Source: Thermohalobaculum sp038524325 (lineage in GTDB: Bacteria; Pseudomonadota; Alphaproteobacteria; Rhodobacterales; Rhodobacteraceae). Taken from it: a stretch of 12,467 nucleotides of DNA. The stretch lies in assembly GCA_038524325.1 (NCBI GenBank), contig JBCBIS010000124.1:1-12467 (forward strand). The letters are read 5' to 3'. The stretch's first letter is position 1; every line of letters starts with the position of its first letter. Below the pieces are notes generated by a model. That model saw only the letters and a list, made by a program, of their open reading frames with translations, was not told the origin of the DNA and did not search any database. Below are positions 1 through 7,828 of this stretch, piece after piece. A program made the translations under genes and the position numbers.

Positions 1-884
1 AGCTTGCGGGTGTTGTCGTTCCACAGCGCCTTGGTGATGCCGTAGACCAGCTCTTCGTCCAGATCTGACGACATGACGAGGAGCGCGCTGACCGCCGGGG
101 TCTTCACCTCGTAATCGATGCCGTCATAGACACCGGCCGGGATGCTCGAAGGGATATAGGCGGGGATAATCTCGTTGATCTTCTTGAGGTCTTCCTCGGA
201 GAACGAGTGCAGCTCCATCCCCTTGGTCGAGGCCAGTTGCACCATCGCGGCCACCGGCCAGCCGGCAGCATAGAAATAGGCGTCGAGCTGGCCATCGGCC
301 AGACGCTCGGCCGATTGGCTGTTGTTGAGCTCGGCCTCATCCATGTTGTCGCGGGTCACGCCCCAGGCTTCGAGCATTTGCAGAACGGCCACCTGAGTGC
401 CCGAGCCTGCCTGCGCGATGCCGACGCGTTTGTCCTTCAGGTCCCCCAGATTGGACACCGAGGCGCCCTTGGGCATCACCAGATGCAGATCCTCCGGGTA
501 GAGATTGGCGATGACGCGCAGCTTCGGATGCGGTTTGCCCTCGAACTTGCCCTCGCCGAGATACATCGAGCGGGTCACATCCGCCGCCGCGAGGCCGGCT
601 TCCAACTCGCCATTCTGAACCGCGGCGTTGTTGAACACCGAGGCGGTGGTCGACTGGGCGATGGCCACAAGGCCCGGAACGCCGCATTGACCGCCCTGGT
701 CGCAGGCGCGCGAGCCCGGAGGCGCCGAGATGCCGTTGGCAATCGTCCCGCCGATAGGGAAATAGGTGCCCCCCGCACCGCCGGTGCCGATGCGGAAGAA
801 GGTCGGGTTCTGCGCCTGGGCCGCACCCGCGGCGAGCAGGGCGCCGCCGAGGGCCACTGCGAAGAGCCGTTTGGTGAATGTCAT
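1..884 (-). CDS. TAXI-family TRAP transporter solute receptor (3' end beyond the window)
   Basis: Periplasmic binding receptor of a TRAP transporter of the TAXI (TRAP-associated extracytoplasmic immunogenic) type, which hands a solute, often a carboxylate, to a fused DctQM-like permease. About 294 residues are visible; family members are usually near 320, so roughly 25 C-terminal residues lie left of the window. Residues 1-24 form a signal peptide (KR, a hydrophobic stretch, then AAQAQ with likely cleavage after AQA). The mature start FFRIGTGGAGGTYFPIGG is the typical TAXI N-terminus, and GIAQAGSGTQVAVLQML (about residue 160 on) is the second conserved region. A Cys pair, C61 and C67, sits in the first lobe and could form a disulfide. 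The ATG at 884 is chosen because GGGAGA lies 5 nt upstream and the signal peptide begins there. The permease gene should follow to the left. The ligand cannot be told from sequence. Confidence 0.93.
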   Translation of the reverse strand, partial: MTFTKRLFAVALGGALLAAGAAQAQNPTFFRIGTGGAGGTYFPIGGTIANGISAPPGSRACDQGGQCGVPGLVAIAQSTTASVFNNAAVQNGELEAGLAAADVTRSMYLGEGKFEGKPHPKLRVIANLYPEDLHLVMPKGASVSNLGDLKDKRVGIAQAGSGTQVAVLQMLEAWGVTRDNMDEAELNNSQSAERLADGQLDAYFYAAGWPVAAMVQLASTKGMELHSFSEEDLKKINEIIPAYIPSSIPAGVYDGIDYEVKTPAVSALLVMSSDLDEELVYGITKALWNDNTRK

Positions 885-1011
885 GAGAGTCTCCCTGTTC
901 ATCATCTGCCGGCTGATCACTCCGGCATCGGAGAAACGGTAAACGCCCTTTATCCATGAATTCAAATTGCTAATTTTACTACTTCGATAAATCAGATGAA
1001 TGGGCGGTGGC
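885..1011. promoter_or_regulatory. Divergent control region of the TAXI receptor and LysR genes
   Basis: This 127-bp gap must hold the promoters of both divergent genes. An A+T-rich island (about 949-998) stands out in GC-rich surroundings and has TTTATC at 949-954 mirrored by GATAAA at 986-991. A second dyad, TGCCGG-N9-CCGGCA at 907-927, lies 23 nt upstream of the receptor start codon and encloses TGATCA. LysR proteins normally bind such intergenic dyads (T-N11-A type) and control the divergent gene. Which dyad is the operator, and where transcription starts, cannot be decided here; no clear -35/-10 pair was found. Confidence 0.5.
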
Positions 1012-1932
1012 ATGAACCTCAAACAGATGGCGATCTTTCGCGAGGTGATCCTGACCGGCTCGGTCTCCGAGGCCGCCCGCAATCTCAACCGGACGCAACC
1101 CTCGGTCAGCCATGCGATCTCGCGGCTGGAGGACGAGCTGGGCATGCAGCTTTTCGAGCGGCAGCGCGGACGCCTCTACCCGGTGCCCGAGGCGCATTAC
1201 CTGTTTCGCGAATGCGATCAGATGCTGGCCCGGGTCAATTCGGTCAGTCAGAACATGAAACGGATGCGGGCGATGGAGACGGGCGAGCTGCGGATCGTCT
1301 CGATGCCGGGCCCCGCCGCCATTTTGCTGCCGAGCCTGATCTGCGACCATGTCGGCGCACATCCCGAGGTCCGCGCGACCCTGCTCTCGCGCAGCTCCGA
1401 CGCAGTGGTCCAACTCGTCGGCACGCAGCAGTTCGACCTCGGGGTGGCCGACCATGACCCGCAGCGCGATATCGAGGCGGCATCGGTTCAGGCGACCACC
1501 TATCGCTTCGAATGTGTCTGCGCGCTCCCCGCGGGCGATCCGCTGGCCGGTCGGGATCTGGTCGGCCCGCGGGATCTTTCGGGCCGCCCGCTCGCGACGC
1601 TGTTTCAGGAACATCCCAGCTATCGCACTACTCAGCGGACCTTCGAAGCCGCCGGTGCGGGGTTCGAGGTGCGGTTCATCGGGCAGTTCTTTCTGCCCCT
1701 GATGACCTATGTCCAGGCCGGGTTCGCGGCGGCGATCATCGACCCGCTGACGGCCGAGGCGTGGCAATCCTCGGCGGTCGATACGGACCGGGTTGCGTTT
1801 GTGCGTTTCGCACCGGCGATCGCCTTCGAGGTCGATCTTCTCAGCCCGACCTATCGCCCGCAATCCCTGTTGGCGCGGGCGTTCGGCGCACGGCTGCATG
1901 ACCATCTGGCGCAACGGGCGCAGCCGGAGTGA
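1012..1932 (+). CDS. LysR-family transcriptional regulator
   Basis: DNA-binding regulator of 306 residues, the usual LysR length. The N-terminal winged helix-turn-helix is clear: MNLKQMAIFREVILTGSVSEAARN, then QPSVSHAISRLEDELGMQLFER (residues 1-50), followed by a linker helix to about residue 80. The effector domain (about 88-300) shows the usual openings GELRIVSMPG and FDLGVADHD, the latter the LysR family's D/E-LGI/V motif. I start it at the ATG at 1012 rather than the in-frame ATG at 1000, because MNLKQM matches the normal N-terminus and GGCGG lies just upstream of 1012; both sites have weak ribosome binding sites. It is divergent from the TAXI receptor gene, so it most likely regulates that transporter and itself. 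The inducer is unknown but may be the transported solute or a product of it. Confidence 0.93.
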   Translation: MNLKQMAIFREVILTGSVSEAARNLNRTQPSVSHAISRLEDELGMQLFERQRGRLYPVPEAHYLFRECDQMLARVNSVSQNMKRMRAMETGELRIVSMPGPAAILLPSLICDHVGAHPEVRATLLSRSSDAVVQLVGTQQFDLGVADHDPQRDIEAASVQATTYRFECVCALPAGDPLAGRDLVGPRDLSGRPLATLFQEHPSYRTTQRTFEAAGAGFEVRFIGQFFLPLMTYVQAGFAAAIIDPLTAEAWQSSAVDTDRVAFVRFAPAIAFEVDLLSPTYRPQSLLARAFGARLHDHLAQRAQPE

Positions 1933-1935
1933 CCG

Positions 1936-1969
1936 CATCGCCTCCGCGCCCTTGCCACGGCGGGCGATG
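1936..1969. terminator. Weak hairpin between the convergent LysR and dnaE2 genes
   Basis: The 44-bp gap between the two convergent stop codons contains CATCGCC (1936-1942) and its complement GGCGATG (1963-1969), 7-bp arms around a 20-nt loop. It sits where a bidirectional terminator is expected. There is no T-tract on either side, so the call rests on the pairing and the position only. Confidence 0.25.
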
Positions 1970-1976
1970 ATGCTCC

Positions 1977-4900
1977 TCAGTGGAAATCGCGGCTGGGGAA
2001 GATCTGTTTCGCCTGGTCGCGGGGATGCATCGCGCGTGGCGGTTTGCGGTTTGGCACCGGGCGTTTGCCCTCGTCGGCGCGGGGGCTGGAGGTGTCCTTG
2101 GGCATTCCCATGGCGTCGAGCCTGGGCGAGAGATCCTCGATCGTCCAGGCGATCAGATGGGTCACCGCCCCCTCGCGCTGCCAGCGCCCGGTGACGCGCA
2201 GCAGCCGCCCCTGCATCACCGCCCGGCGAAAGCGTTGATAGACCCGGGTCCAGACGATGATGTTCGAGGTGCCGGTCTCGTCCTCGAGTGTGAGAAAAAT
2301 CACACCCGAGGCGGTGCCGGGGCGTTGGCGGGTGATCACGATCCCGGTCGTGGTTGCCTTGGCCCGGTCTGGCAGATCCCACAACCCCTTGGCGGTGCGG
2401 CCCGGCAGGTCGGGCCGCAGGATCGCGCAGGGATGGTCGCGCAAGCTGAGGCGGAGCATGCGGTAATCCTCGACCACCTCCTCGCCGCGGGAGGGTTCGG
2501 GCAGGTTGGCAGGCCCCTCCTCTATACCCTCGCCCTCGGCGAAGAGGGGCAGGGGGGTATTGCCGGAGAGCGCCCGCGCCTCCCATTGCGCCTGCCGGCG
2601 GGTGAGCGCTTTGGTCCCCTCCATCAGACCGGCGGCGGCAAAGGCATCGGCGCGGGCGAGCTTCTCGACCGAGGCGCGGTTGATCCCGGCCCGGCGCCAC
2701 AGGCTTTCCACATCCGGATAGCCATTGCCGCGCGCCGCCGAGATCCAGTGCCCGTCCTCCTCCTTGACCCCTTTGATCTGGCGGAATCCGAGGCGCAGCG
2801 CCAGCGAGCCGTCGGCTTTAGGTTCCAGCGTGCAGTCCCAATAGGAATGGTTGATCGAGACCGGGCGGATCTCGACCCCATGCTCGCGCGCATCCCGCAC
2901 GATCTGCGCGGGGGCGTAGAAGCCCATGGGCTGCGAGTTCAGGAGCGCGCAGGCATAGACCGCCGGGTGGTGGCGTTTCAGCCAGGCCGAGGCATAGACC
3001 AGCAGCGCGAAACTGGCCGCGTGGCTTTCGGGAAAACCGTATTCGCCGAAGCCCTCGATCTGGGAGAAACATCGGTCCGCGAAATCCGGATCATAACCAC
3101 GCTCGGTCATGCCGCCGATGAACCGCTCGCGGAAATTGCCGATGGTGCCGGATTTGCGGAAGGTGGCCAGCGCGCGGCGCAGGCGGTCGGCCTCTTCCGG
3201 CGTGAACCCGGCCGCGACGATGGCGATGCGCATCGCCTGTTCCTGGAACAGCGGCACGCCGAGGGTTTTGCCCAGCACCTCGCCCAGCTCATCCGAGGGG
3301 AAGCTCACCTCCTCCTCCCCCGTCCGCCTGCGCAGATAGGGGTGGACCATATCGCCCTGGATCGGGCCCGGGCGGACGATGGCGACCTCGATCACCAGAT
3401 CATAGAAACAGCGCGGGCGCATGCGGGGGAGGAAGTTCATCTGAGCCCGACTCTCGACCTGGAAGACCCCCAGACTGTCGGCCTTGCAGAGCATGTCATA
3501 GACCTCCGGGCATTCCGGCGGCAGGGTCGCGAGCGTGTAATCCGGCCCGCCATGGAGGCGGATCAGGTCGAACGCCTTGCGGATGCAGGTGAGCATGCCG
3601 AGGCTGAGGACATCGACCTTCAGGATGCCCAACGCGTCGATATCGTCCTTGTCCCATTCGATGACGGTGCGGTCCTCCATCGCCGCGTTCTCGATGGGGC
3701 AGAGCTCGTCCAGCCGCCCCTCGGTGATGACAAACCCGCCGACATGCTGGGAGAGATGGCGGGGGAAGCCGATGATTTCGTCCACGATCTCCAATGTCTG
3801 GCGCAGGCGCCGGTCGGCGGGGTCGAGGCCGATTTCGCGCAGGCGCGCCTCCGTCATGCTTTCGCGCGACCAGCCCCAGACCTGGGAGGCGAGCGCCGAG
3901 GTGACGTCTTCGCTGAGGCCCATGGCGCGGCCCACCTCGCGCAAGGCGGCGCGGGAGCGGAAATGGATGACGGTTGCCGTGAGCCCGGCCCGATGGCGGC
4001 CATAAGTCTGATAGATATGCTGGATCACCTCCTCGCGCCGCTCGTGCTCGAAATCGACATCGATATCGGGGGGTTCGTTGCGCGCCTCCGACACGAAGCG
4101 TTCAAAGACCATCGAGATCGTCTCGGGCGCGATCTCGGTGATCCCCAGCGCATAGCAGACCGTGGAATTGGCCGCTGAGCCGCGCCCCTGGCAGAGGATG
4201 CCGCGGCTGCGGGCAAAGGCGACGATGTCGCGGACGGTGAGGAAATAGGGCGCATAGCCGAGCTTGCCGATGAGCTCGAGCTCGCGTTCGACATAGGTCC
4301 GCGCCTTCTCGGGGATCTGGGATTTGTAGCGCCAGACCAGTCCCTCCCGCGCGAGGCGTTCCAGCCGGGCCTGCGGCGGCTCCCCCCGGCCCTCATCTGG
4401 GTATTGATAGCGCAGCTCGTCGAGCGAGAAGGTGCAGCGGTCGGCGATCTTGAGCGTCTCGGCCAGGGCGTTCTCGTACCCGGCGAACAGGCGGGCCATC
4501 TCCGCCGGGCTGCGCAGGCGACCCTCGGCATTGGGCAGGGCACGGTTGCCCAGGGTTGCCACCGTGCACCGCTCTCGGATGCAGGTGAGAATGTCGGCCA
4601 ACCTGCGCCGCCCGGCATGATGCAGCAGAACGAATGGCGTGGCGGCCATGGGCAGGCCCAGCCGTTGGGCGAGATCGGCGAAGGCGGCGAGGCGTTCGGG
4701 GTCGCGGCCATCCTGTTGCGGTGCTGCGCCCAGCCACAACCGGCCGGTCCAGGCGGCACCGCCGAGCCGGCGCGTCACCGTCCGGTGCAGCTCGGATGCC
4801 GCGCCCGCGCCGGGCTGCGAGGCCGGGCCAAGCGTTGCTGTCAGAGGGTCTTGCGGATGCAGGATCGCGAGCAGACCACGCGTGGCAGCGAGATCGGCCA

Positions 4901-5435
4901 GGGTGAGCGCGGCCGCCCCCTTGCCGCTGCGTCGTTTGCCGAGGGTCAGGAGGCGGGTCAACTCGGCATAGGCGGCGCGATCGGGGGCGAGGACGGTGAT
5001 CTCGACAACTGAGTCGGTGAAGCTCAGCCGCGCGCCGATCAGGAGCCGGGGCAGAGGCCCCAATGGTGCCTGATCGGGCTCTGTCCTGTCCGGCTGAGTC
5101 TCGGCACGCCCCGCGATCCGCGCCGCAACCTCGGCCTCGCTGAGCCGCGAGGAGGGGTCGATCCGGCGCTGCGAGCGGATCTTGGCATGCGTCCGGACAT
5201 CCTGGCCGGTGATGTTCCGGTCCTTGCGCGCCACCGCCTCACGTTTCAATTCGCGCAGGCGGACATGGGCGCGGACCACGCCCGCCACACTGTTCCGGTC
5301 GGTGATCGCAATCGCCGAGAGCCCCAGCGCGGCGGCTGCTTCGACCAACTCTTCCGGATGGCTCGCCCCCGTGAGAAATGTGAAGTTCGAATGACAGGTC
5401 AGCGCCGCATAGCTCATGTTCGACATTTGTTTCAT
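1977..5435 (-). CDS. dnaE2: Error-prone DNA polymerase DnaE2 (ImuC)
   Basis: C-family DNA polymerase that performs mutagenic translesion synthesis in the SOS response, usually together with ImuA and ImuB. Length is 1152 residues; the family is about 1050-1170. The N-terminal PHP domain starts at YAALTCHSNFTFLTGASHPEEL (9-30), with ITDRNSVAGVVRAH at 44-57 and a charged linker at about 65-128 before LLIGARL. The palm holds PDIDVDF (456-462; candidate catalytic D459 and D461) and the third aspartate D608 in KVDVLSLGML. A helix-hairpin-helix region lies near 905-937 (INRASVEKLARADAF), an OB-fold near 1025-1110, and the protein ends with SRDFH, typical of DnaE2. The gene appears intact. The start is uncertain: ATG codons at 5435, 5426 and 5417 are all in frame, and homologues I recall begin close to the SYA of the third; 5435 has a weak GGGG upstream. 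No imuA or imuB adjoins it, which is unusual. Confidence 0.96.
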   Translation of the reverse strand: MKQMSNMSYAALTCHSNFTFLTGASHPEELVEAAAALGLSAIAITDRNSVAGVVRAHVRLRELKREAVARKDRNITGQDVRTHAKIRSQRRIDPSSRLSEAEVAARIAGRAETQPDRTEPDQAPLGPLPRLLIGARLSFTDSVVEITVLAPDRAAYAELTRLLTLGKRRSGKGAAALTLADLAATRGLLAILHPQDPLTATLGPASQPGAGAASELHRTVTRRLGGAAWTGRLWLGAAPQQDGRDPERLAAFADLAQRLGLPMAATPFVLLHHAGRRRLADILTCIRERCTVATLGNRALPNAEGRLRSPAEMARLFAGYENALAETLKIADRCTFSLDELRYQYPDEGRGEPPQARLERLAREGLVWRYKSQIPEKARTYVERELELIGKLGYAPYFLTVRDIVAFARSRGILCQGRGSAANSTVCYALGITEIAPETISMVFERFVSEARNEPPDIDVDFEHERREEVIQHIYQTYGRHRAGLTATVIHFRSRAALREVGRAMGLSEDVTSALASQVWGWSRESMTEARLREIGLDPADRRLRQTLEIVDEIIGFPRHLSQHVGGFVITEGRLDELCPIENAAMEDRTVIEWDKDDIDALGILKVDVLSLGMLTCIRKAFDLIRLHGGPDYTLATLPPECPEVYDMLCKADSLGVFQVESRAQMNFLPRMRPRCFYDLVIEVAIVRPGPIQGDMVHPYLRRRTGEEEVSFPSDELGEVLGKTLGVPLFQEQAMRIAIVAAGFTPEEADRLRRALATFRKSGTIGNFRERFIGGMTERGYDPDFADRCFSQIEGFGEYGFPESHAASFALLVYASAWLKRHHPAVYACALLNSQPMGFYAPAQIVRDAREHGVEIRPVSINHSYWDCTLEPKADGSLALRLGFRQIKGVKEEDGHWISAARGNGYPDVESLWRRAGINRASVEKLARADAFAAAGLMEGTKALTRRQAQWEARALSGNTPLPLFAEGEGIEEGPANLPEPSRGEEVVEDYRMLRLSLRDHPCAILRPDLPGRTAKGLWDLPDRAKATTTGIVITRQRPGTASGVIFLTLEDETGTSNIIVWTRVYQRFRRAVMQGRLLRVTGRWQREGAVTHLIAWTIEDLSPRLDAMGMPKDTSSPRADEGKRPVPNRKPPRAMHPRDQAKQIFPSRDFH
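5418..5432 (-). promoter_or_regulatory. Near-match to an alphaproteobacterial LexA (SOS) box
   Basis: On the plus strand the site reads GTTC-N7-GTTT; the known alphaproteobacterial LexA site is the direct repeat GTTC-N7-GTTC. One base of eight differs. It overlaps the first codons of dnaE2 as called, or lies just before the start if the ATG at 5417 is used. DnaE2 genes are normally LexA-controlled, which makes the position suggestive. A match this short can arise by chance, and a box inside the leader or coding start would be atypical. Confidence 0.28.
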
Positions 5436-5476
5436 GCGCCCCGGTTTGGCAAGGGCGTCAGGCCGGCCATCCGCCT

Positions 5477-5517
5477 CCTCCGCCCGAACGCGAACTCTGT
5501 TCGTGTTCGGGCGGAGG
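5477..5517. repeat. 41-bp near-perfect palindrome before dnaE2
   Basis: Two 19-bp arms (5477-5495 and 5499-5517) are complementary at 18 positions around a 3-nt TCT centre; only 5490/5504 is not a Watson-Crick pair. In RNA of either strand this forms a very stable GC-rich hairpin. It lies 41 bp upstream of the dnaE2 start and 58 bp after the mntD stop. It could end importer transcripts, although no T-tract follows. The core reads GAAC-N2-GAAC-N3-GTTC-N2-GTTC, made of the half-sites used by LexA proteins but not spaced like the alphaproteobacterial GTTC-N7-GTTC box. The pairing is certain; the role is not. Confidence 0.75.
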
Positions 5518-5526
5518 GCACAGACT

Positions 5527-5546
5527 TATGCGGCGCTAGCCGCATA
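5527..5546 (-). terminator. Perfect 8-bp stem-loop after the mntABCD operon
   Basis: TATGCGGC and GCCGCATA flank a 4-nt loop, a perfect 8-bp stem located 29 nt downstream of the mntD stop codon. The position and compact shape fit a transcription terminator or a 3'-end stabilising hairpin for the importer mRNA. No run of T follows on the minus strand, so factor-independent termination is doubtful. It is the first of two tandem hairpins in this gap. Confidence 0.4.
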
Positions 5547-5575
5547 CCGTTTGATTCGGCTTGCCCGGGGGAAGA

Positions 5576-6694
5576 TCAGCGCTGCCAGGGCGCGAGGATG
5601 CTGACGGCCATCTCCCGGCCCTTCTCAGTCAGGCAAAGGATCCGGTCATCGCGCAGGATCAACCCTTCGGACAATGCGTGGCCGAGCACCGAGGCCGCCT
5701 TGCGCTTTGGCCATCCAAGATGGGTCTCCAGCGCCCGCACCAGGTTCTCTTCATCCCGGCGCGGCTCGGTCTCGTGCGTCATGAGATGAACCACCAGCGT
5801 CCGCGCCGCATCATTCCGCCGCTGGCCGCCTCGGCGCAGAAGCCGGGCCAAAAGCCCATAGCGTGGCCCGAACAGCAGGGCAGCCGCCAGGCAGGCGCCC
5901 GTCGACAGGGCCATCATGCCGCCGATCGAGACATCCCATGCCACCGCGAGCCCATGCCCCGCGCCCGAGGAGACGACCGCGATGGCAATCCCCAGCGCAA
6001 TCATACCGGCCAGACGGTCGGTCAGCAGATAGGCCGCGGCGGGCGGCACGATCACGAAGGCCAGGAACAGGACCACGCCGACCGCATCGAACGCGGCCAC
6101 GGCGGTCATCGAGGTGAGAAACAGGATCAGGTAGAATAAGAGCCTCGGGCGCATACCGAACGCCTCGGCCAGCACGGGGTCGAAGGTGCTCAGCTTCAAC
6201 TCCTTCCAGAACAGTCCCACGCAGGCGGCGTTCAGCGCCGTCACCGCGGCCATCCAGATCAGAGCATTGGGAATCTCGGCGCCCAGAACCTGCACCGTGT
6301 CGAGCCAGACGAAGCCGATCTCGCCCAACAGAACCGTATGCGCATCGATATGCACATCCCGGGCGAAGAGGTTCAGCATCAGGACCCCAAGGGCGAAGAG
6401 CACCGGAAACACCAGCCCGATGGCCGCGTCCTGCCGTACCCGTCCGGTCCGCGCCAGCAGCTCGGTCAGCCAGACGCAGAGCACACCGGCCAGACCTGCG
6501 CCGAGAATCTGCAGCGGCCCGCTGACCAGCCCCGTCGCCAGCCAGACAAGCATGATTCCGAACAGGATCGCATGGGCGATGGCATCGGTCAGCATCGCGT
6601 TCTGGCGCAGGATAAGGAACGGCCCCAACAGCGCCGCCGCCGTGCCGACCAGGGCGCCGGTGAGCAGAACCGAGATGTCCGGATCGGCCAGCAT
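5576..6694 (-). CDS. mntD: Manganese/zinc ABC transporter permease MntD (TroD-like) with C-terminal winged-helix-like domain
   Basis: Second membrane subunit of the importer, 372 residues. The ABC-3 family permease domain covers about 5-285, with roughly eight or nine hydrophobic segments, the Q-N-AMLTDAIAHAILFG region (31-46) and the HTVLLGEIGFVWLDT segment (119-133) that I associate with TroD/MntD proteins. KELKLSTFDPVLAEAFG (164-180) resembles the cytoplasmic loop that contacts the ATPase. After an RRGGQRR linker, residues 297-370 form a soluble tail predicted as a winged helix (RTLVVHLM helix; RKAASVLGHALSEGLI recognition-like helix; ILCLTEKGREMA wing). Many ABC-3 permeases end near residue 290, so this is an extra domain. 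The start ATG directly follows the mntC stop (TGAATG), pointing to translational coupling. Substrate is inferred from mntR next door; names troD or sitD are equivalent. Confidence 0.9.
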   Translation of the reverse strand: MLADPDISVLLTGALVGTAAALLGPFLILRQNAMLTDAIAHAILFGIMLVWLATGLVSGPLQILGAGLAGVLCVWLTELLARTGRVRQDAAIGLVFPVLFALGVLMLNLFARDVHIDAHTVLLGEIGFVWLDTVQVLGAEIPNALIWMAAVTALNAACVGLFWKELKLSTFDPVLAEAFGMRPRLLFYLILFLTSMTAVAAFDAVGVVLFLAFVIVPPAAAYLLTDRLAGMIALGIAIAVVSSGAGHGLAVAWDVSIGGMMALSTGACLAAALLFGPRYGLLARLLRRGGQRRNDAARTLVVHLMTHETEPRRDEENLVRALETHLGWPKRKAASVLGHALSEGLILRDDRILCLTEKGREMAVSILAPWQR

Positions 6695-7828
6695 TCAGCG
6701 CTCTCGGCCCCAAAGCGCGCTGCGCAGCGCCCCCGCCTCGGCCCGTCCGATCGGGGTCAGGACCCAATGCTCGCCCTCGTTGGGCATATGCGAGGCGCGG
6801 GCGATCAGGCCCTCGGCGGCCAGATCCGCCAGCGCCGTCCGGGTCGCGGCACCGTGATAGGTGTCGAGCATCCCCCGTTCGGCCGGATAGGTCGGGTCTC
6901 CATGGTCCTCGGCCAGTTGCATCATGGTCTCGAGCACCCGCCGCCCAGGCAGTCTGCGGCGATCCGCCCGGCGCTTCAGCGTCTGCCAAAGCAGCCCGCG
7001 GCCCGGTGCGATCAGGATCGAGACCAAGGTCACGGCCGAGGCCGACAGCACGATCAACGGGCCCGTGGCCAGCCCCGGCGCCAGCGCCGACAGGAGGGCG
7101 CCGAACATTCCGGCCCCCGCCCCGATGGCCGCCGACAGGAGCGCCATGGTCTCGAGCCGGCGCGCCCATTGCCGCGCCGCCGCTGCCGGCGCGATCAGCA
7201 TTGCCGCCATCAGCACGACCCCGACCATTTGCAGCCCGATCACCACGGCCACCGCGATCAGCAGTGTCAACGCCGCCTCGATTGCCAGCACCGGCACGCC
7301 GATGGTCTGCGCGAAGACTGGGTCGAAGCTGGCGATCTTCGCCTCTTTCCAGCCGATGGCCAGCAGGGCGAGGGCGGCGAGGCCGACCACGCCCATGACC
7401 CAGAGATCGCGCGGCAGGATCGAGGCGGCCTGGCCGAACAGAAAACTCTCCAGCCCCGCCTGCGCCGCGCCCGCCTGTCCCTGGATCAGAGTCAGCAAGA
7501 CGATCCCGAAGGCGAAGAACAGGGACAAGGCGATCCCCAGCGCCGCGTCGGTCTTCAGCCGCGTTGTCCGGGTCAGCAGCAGAACCAGAGCGCCGGCCAA
7601 GCCGCCCGAGATCAGCGCCCCGGCCAGCAGAGGCTCCAGCGCGCGGGATCCGGAGACGAGGAAGCCGAGGCAGATCCCCGGCAGGGCGGCGTGGCTGAGC
7701 GTGTCGCCGACCAGGCTTTGGCGGCGCAGCAGCGCAAAGCAGCCCAGCACCCCCGCCACCACGCCCAGGATCGCGGCCCCCATCGCGACATTGCGGAGTG
7801 TGTAATCGCCGAGAAGCTCCCAGATCAT
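6695..7828 (-). CDS. mntC: Manganese/zinc ABC transporter permease MntC (TroC-like) with C-terminal winged-helix-like domain
   Basis: First membrane subunit of the importer, 377 residues. The ABC-3 permease domain spans about 10-282 and contains FALLRRQSLVGDTLSHAALPGICLGF (31-56), the conserved start of this family, and KEAKIASFDPVFAQTIG (161-177), the probable coupling loop. A basic linker (KRRADRRRLPGRR) then leads to a soluble tail at about 295-372: helix RRVLETMMQLAE, helix ATRTALADLAAEGLIA and strand pair ending HWVLTPIGRAEA, which reads as a winged helix of the kind found in DtxR/MarR-like proteins. The ATG overlaps the stop of mntB in an ATGA motif, so the two are translationally coupled. 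Metal choice is inferred from the divergent mntR. The fold of the tail is my reading of the pattern, not a search result. Confidence 0.9.
   Translation of the reverse strand: MIWELLGDYTLRNVAMGAAILGVVAGVLGCFALLRRQSLVGDTLSHAALPGICLGFLVSGSRALEPLLAGALISGGLAGALVLLLTRTTRLKTDAALGIALSLFFAFGIVLLTLIQGQAGAAQAGLESFLFGQAASILPRDLWVMGVVGLAALALLAIGWKEAKIASFDPVFAQTIGVPVLAIEAALTLLIAVAVVIGLQMVGVVLMAAMLIAPAAAARQWARRLETMALLSAAIGAGAGMFGALLSALAPGLATGPLIVLSASAVTLVSILIAPGRGLLWQTLKRRADRRRLPGRRVLETMMQLAEDHGDPTYPAERGMLDTYHGAATRTALADLAAEGLIARASHMPNEGEHWVLTPIGRAEAGALRSALWGRER

Noticed and set aside
1980..4178. Long open frame on the plus strand (732 codons) opposite dnaE2
   Set aside because: It lies wholly antisense to the clearly coding dnaE2, encodes low-complexity Arg/Ala/Gly/Asp-rich sequence with no recognisable motif, and is the kind of shadow frame expected in GC-rich DNA.
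5436..5576. Canonical GTTC-N7-GTTC LexA box in the gap before dnaE2
   Set aside because: GAAC at 5486 and 5492 and GTTC at 5499 and 5505 are offset by 6, 7 or 13 bases, none by the required 11.
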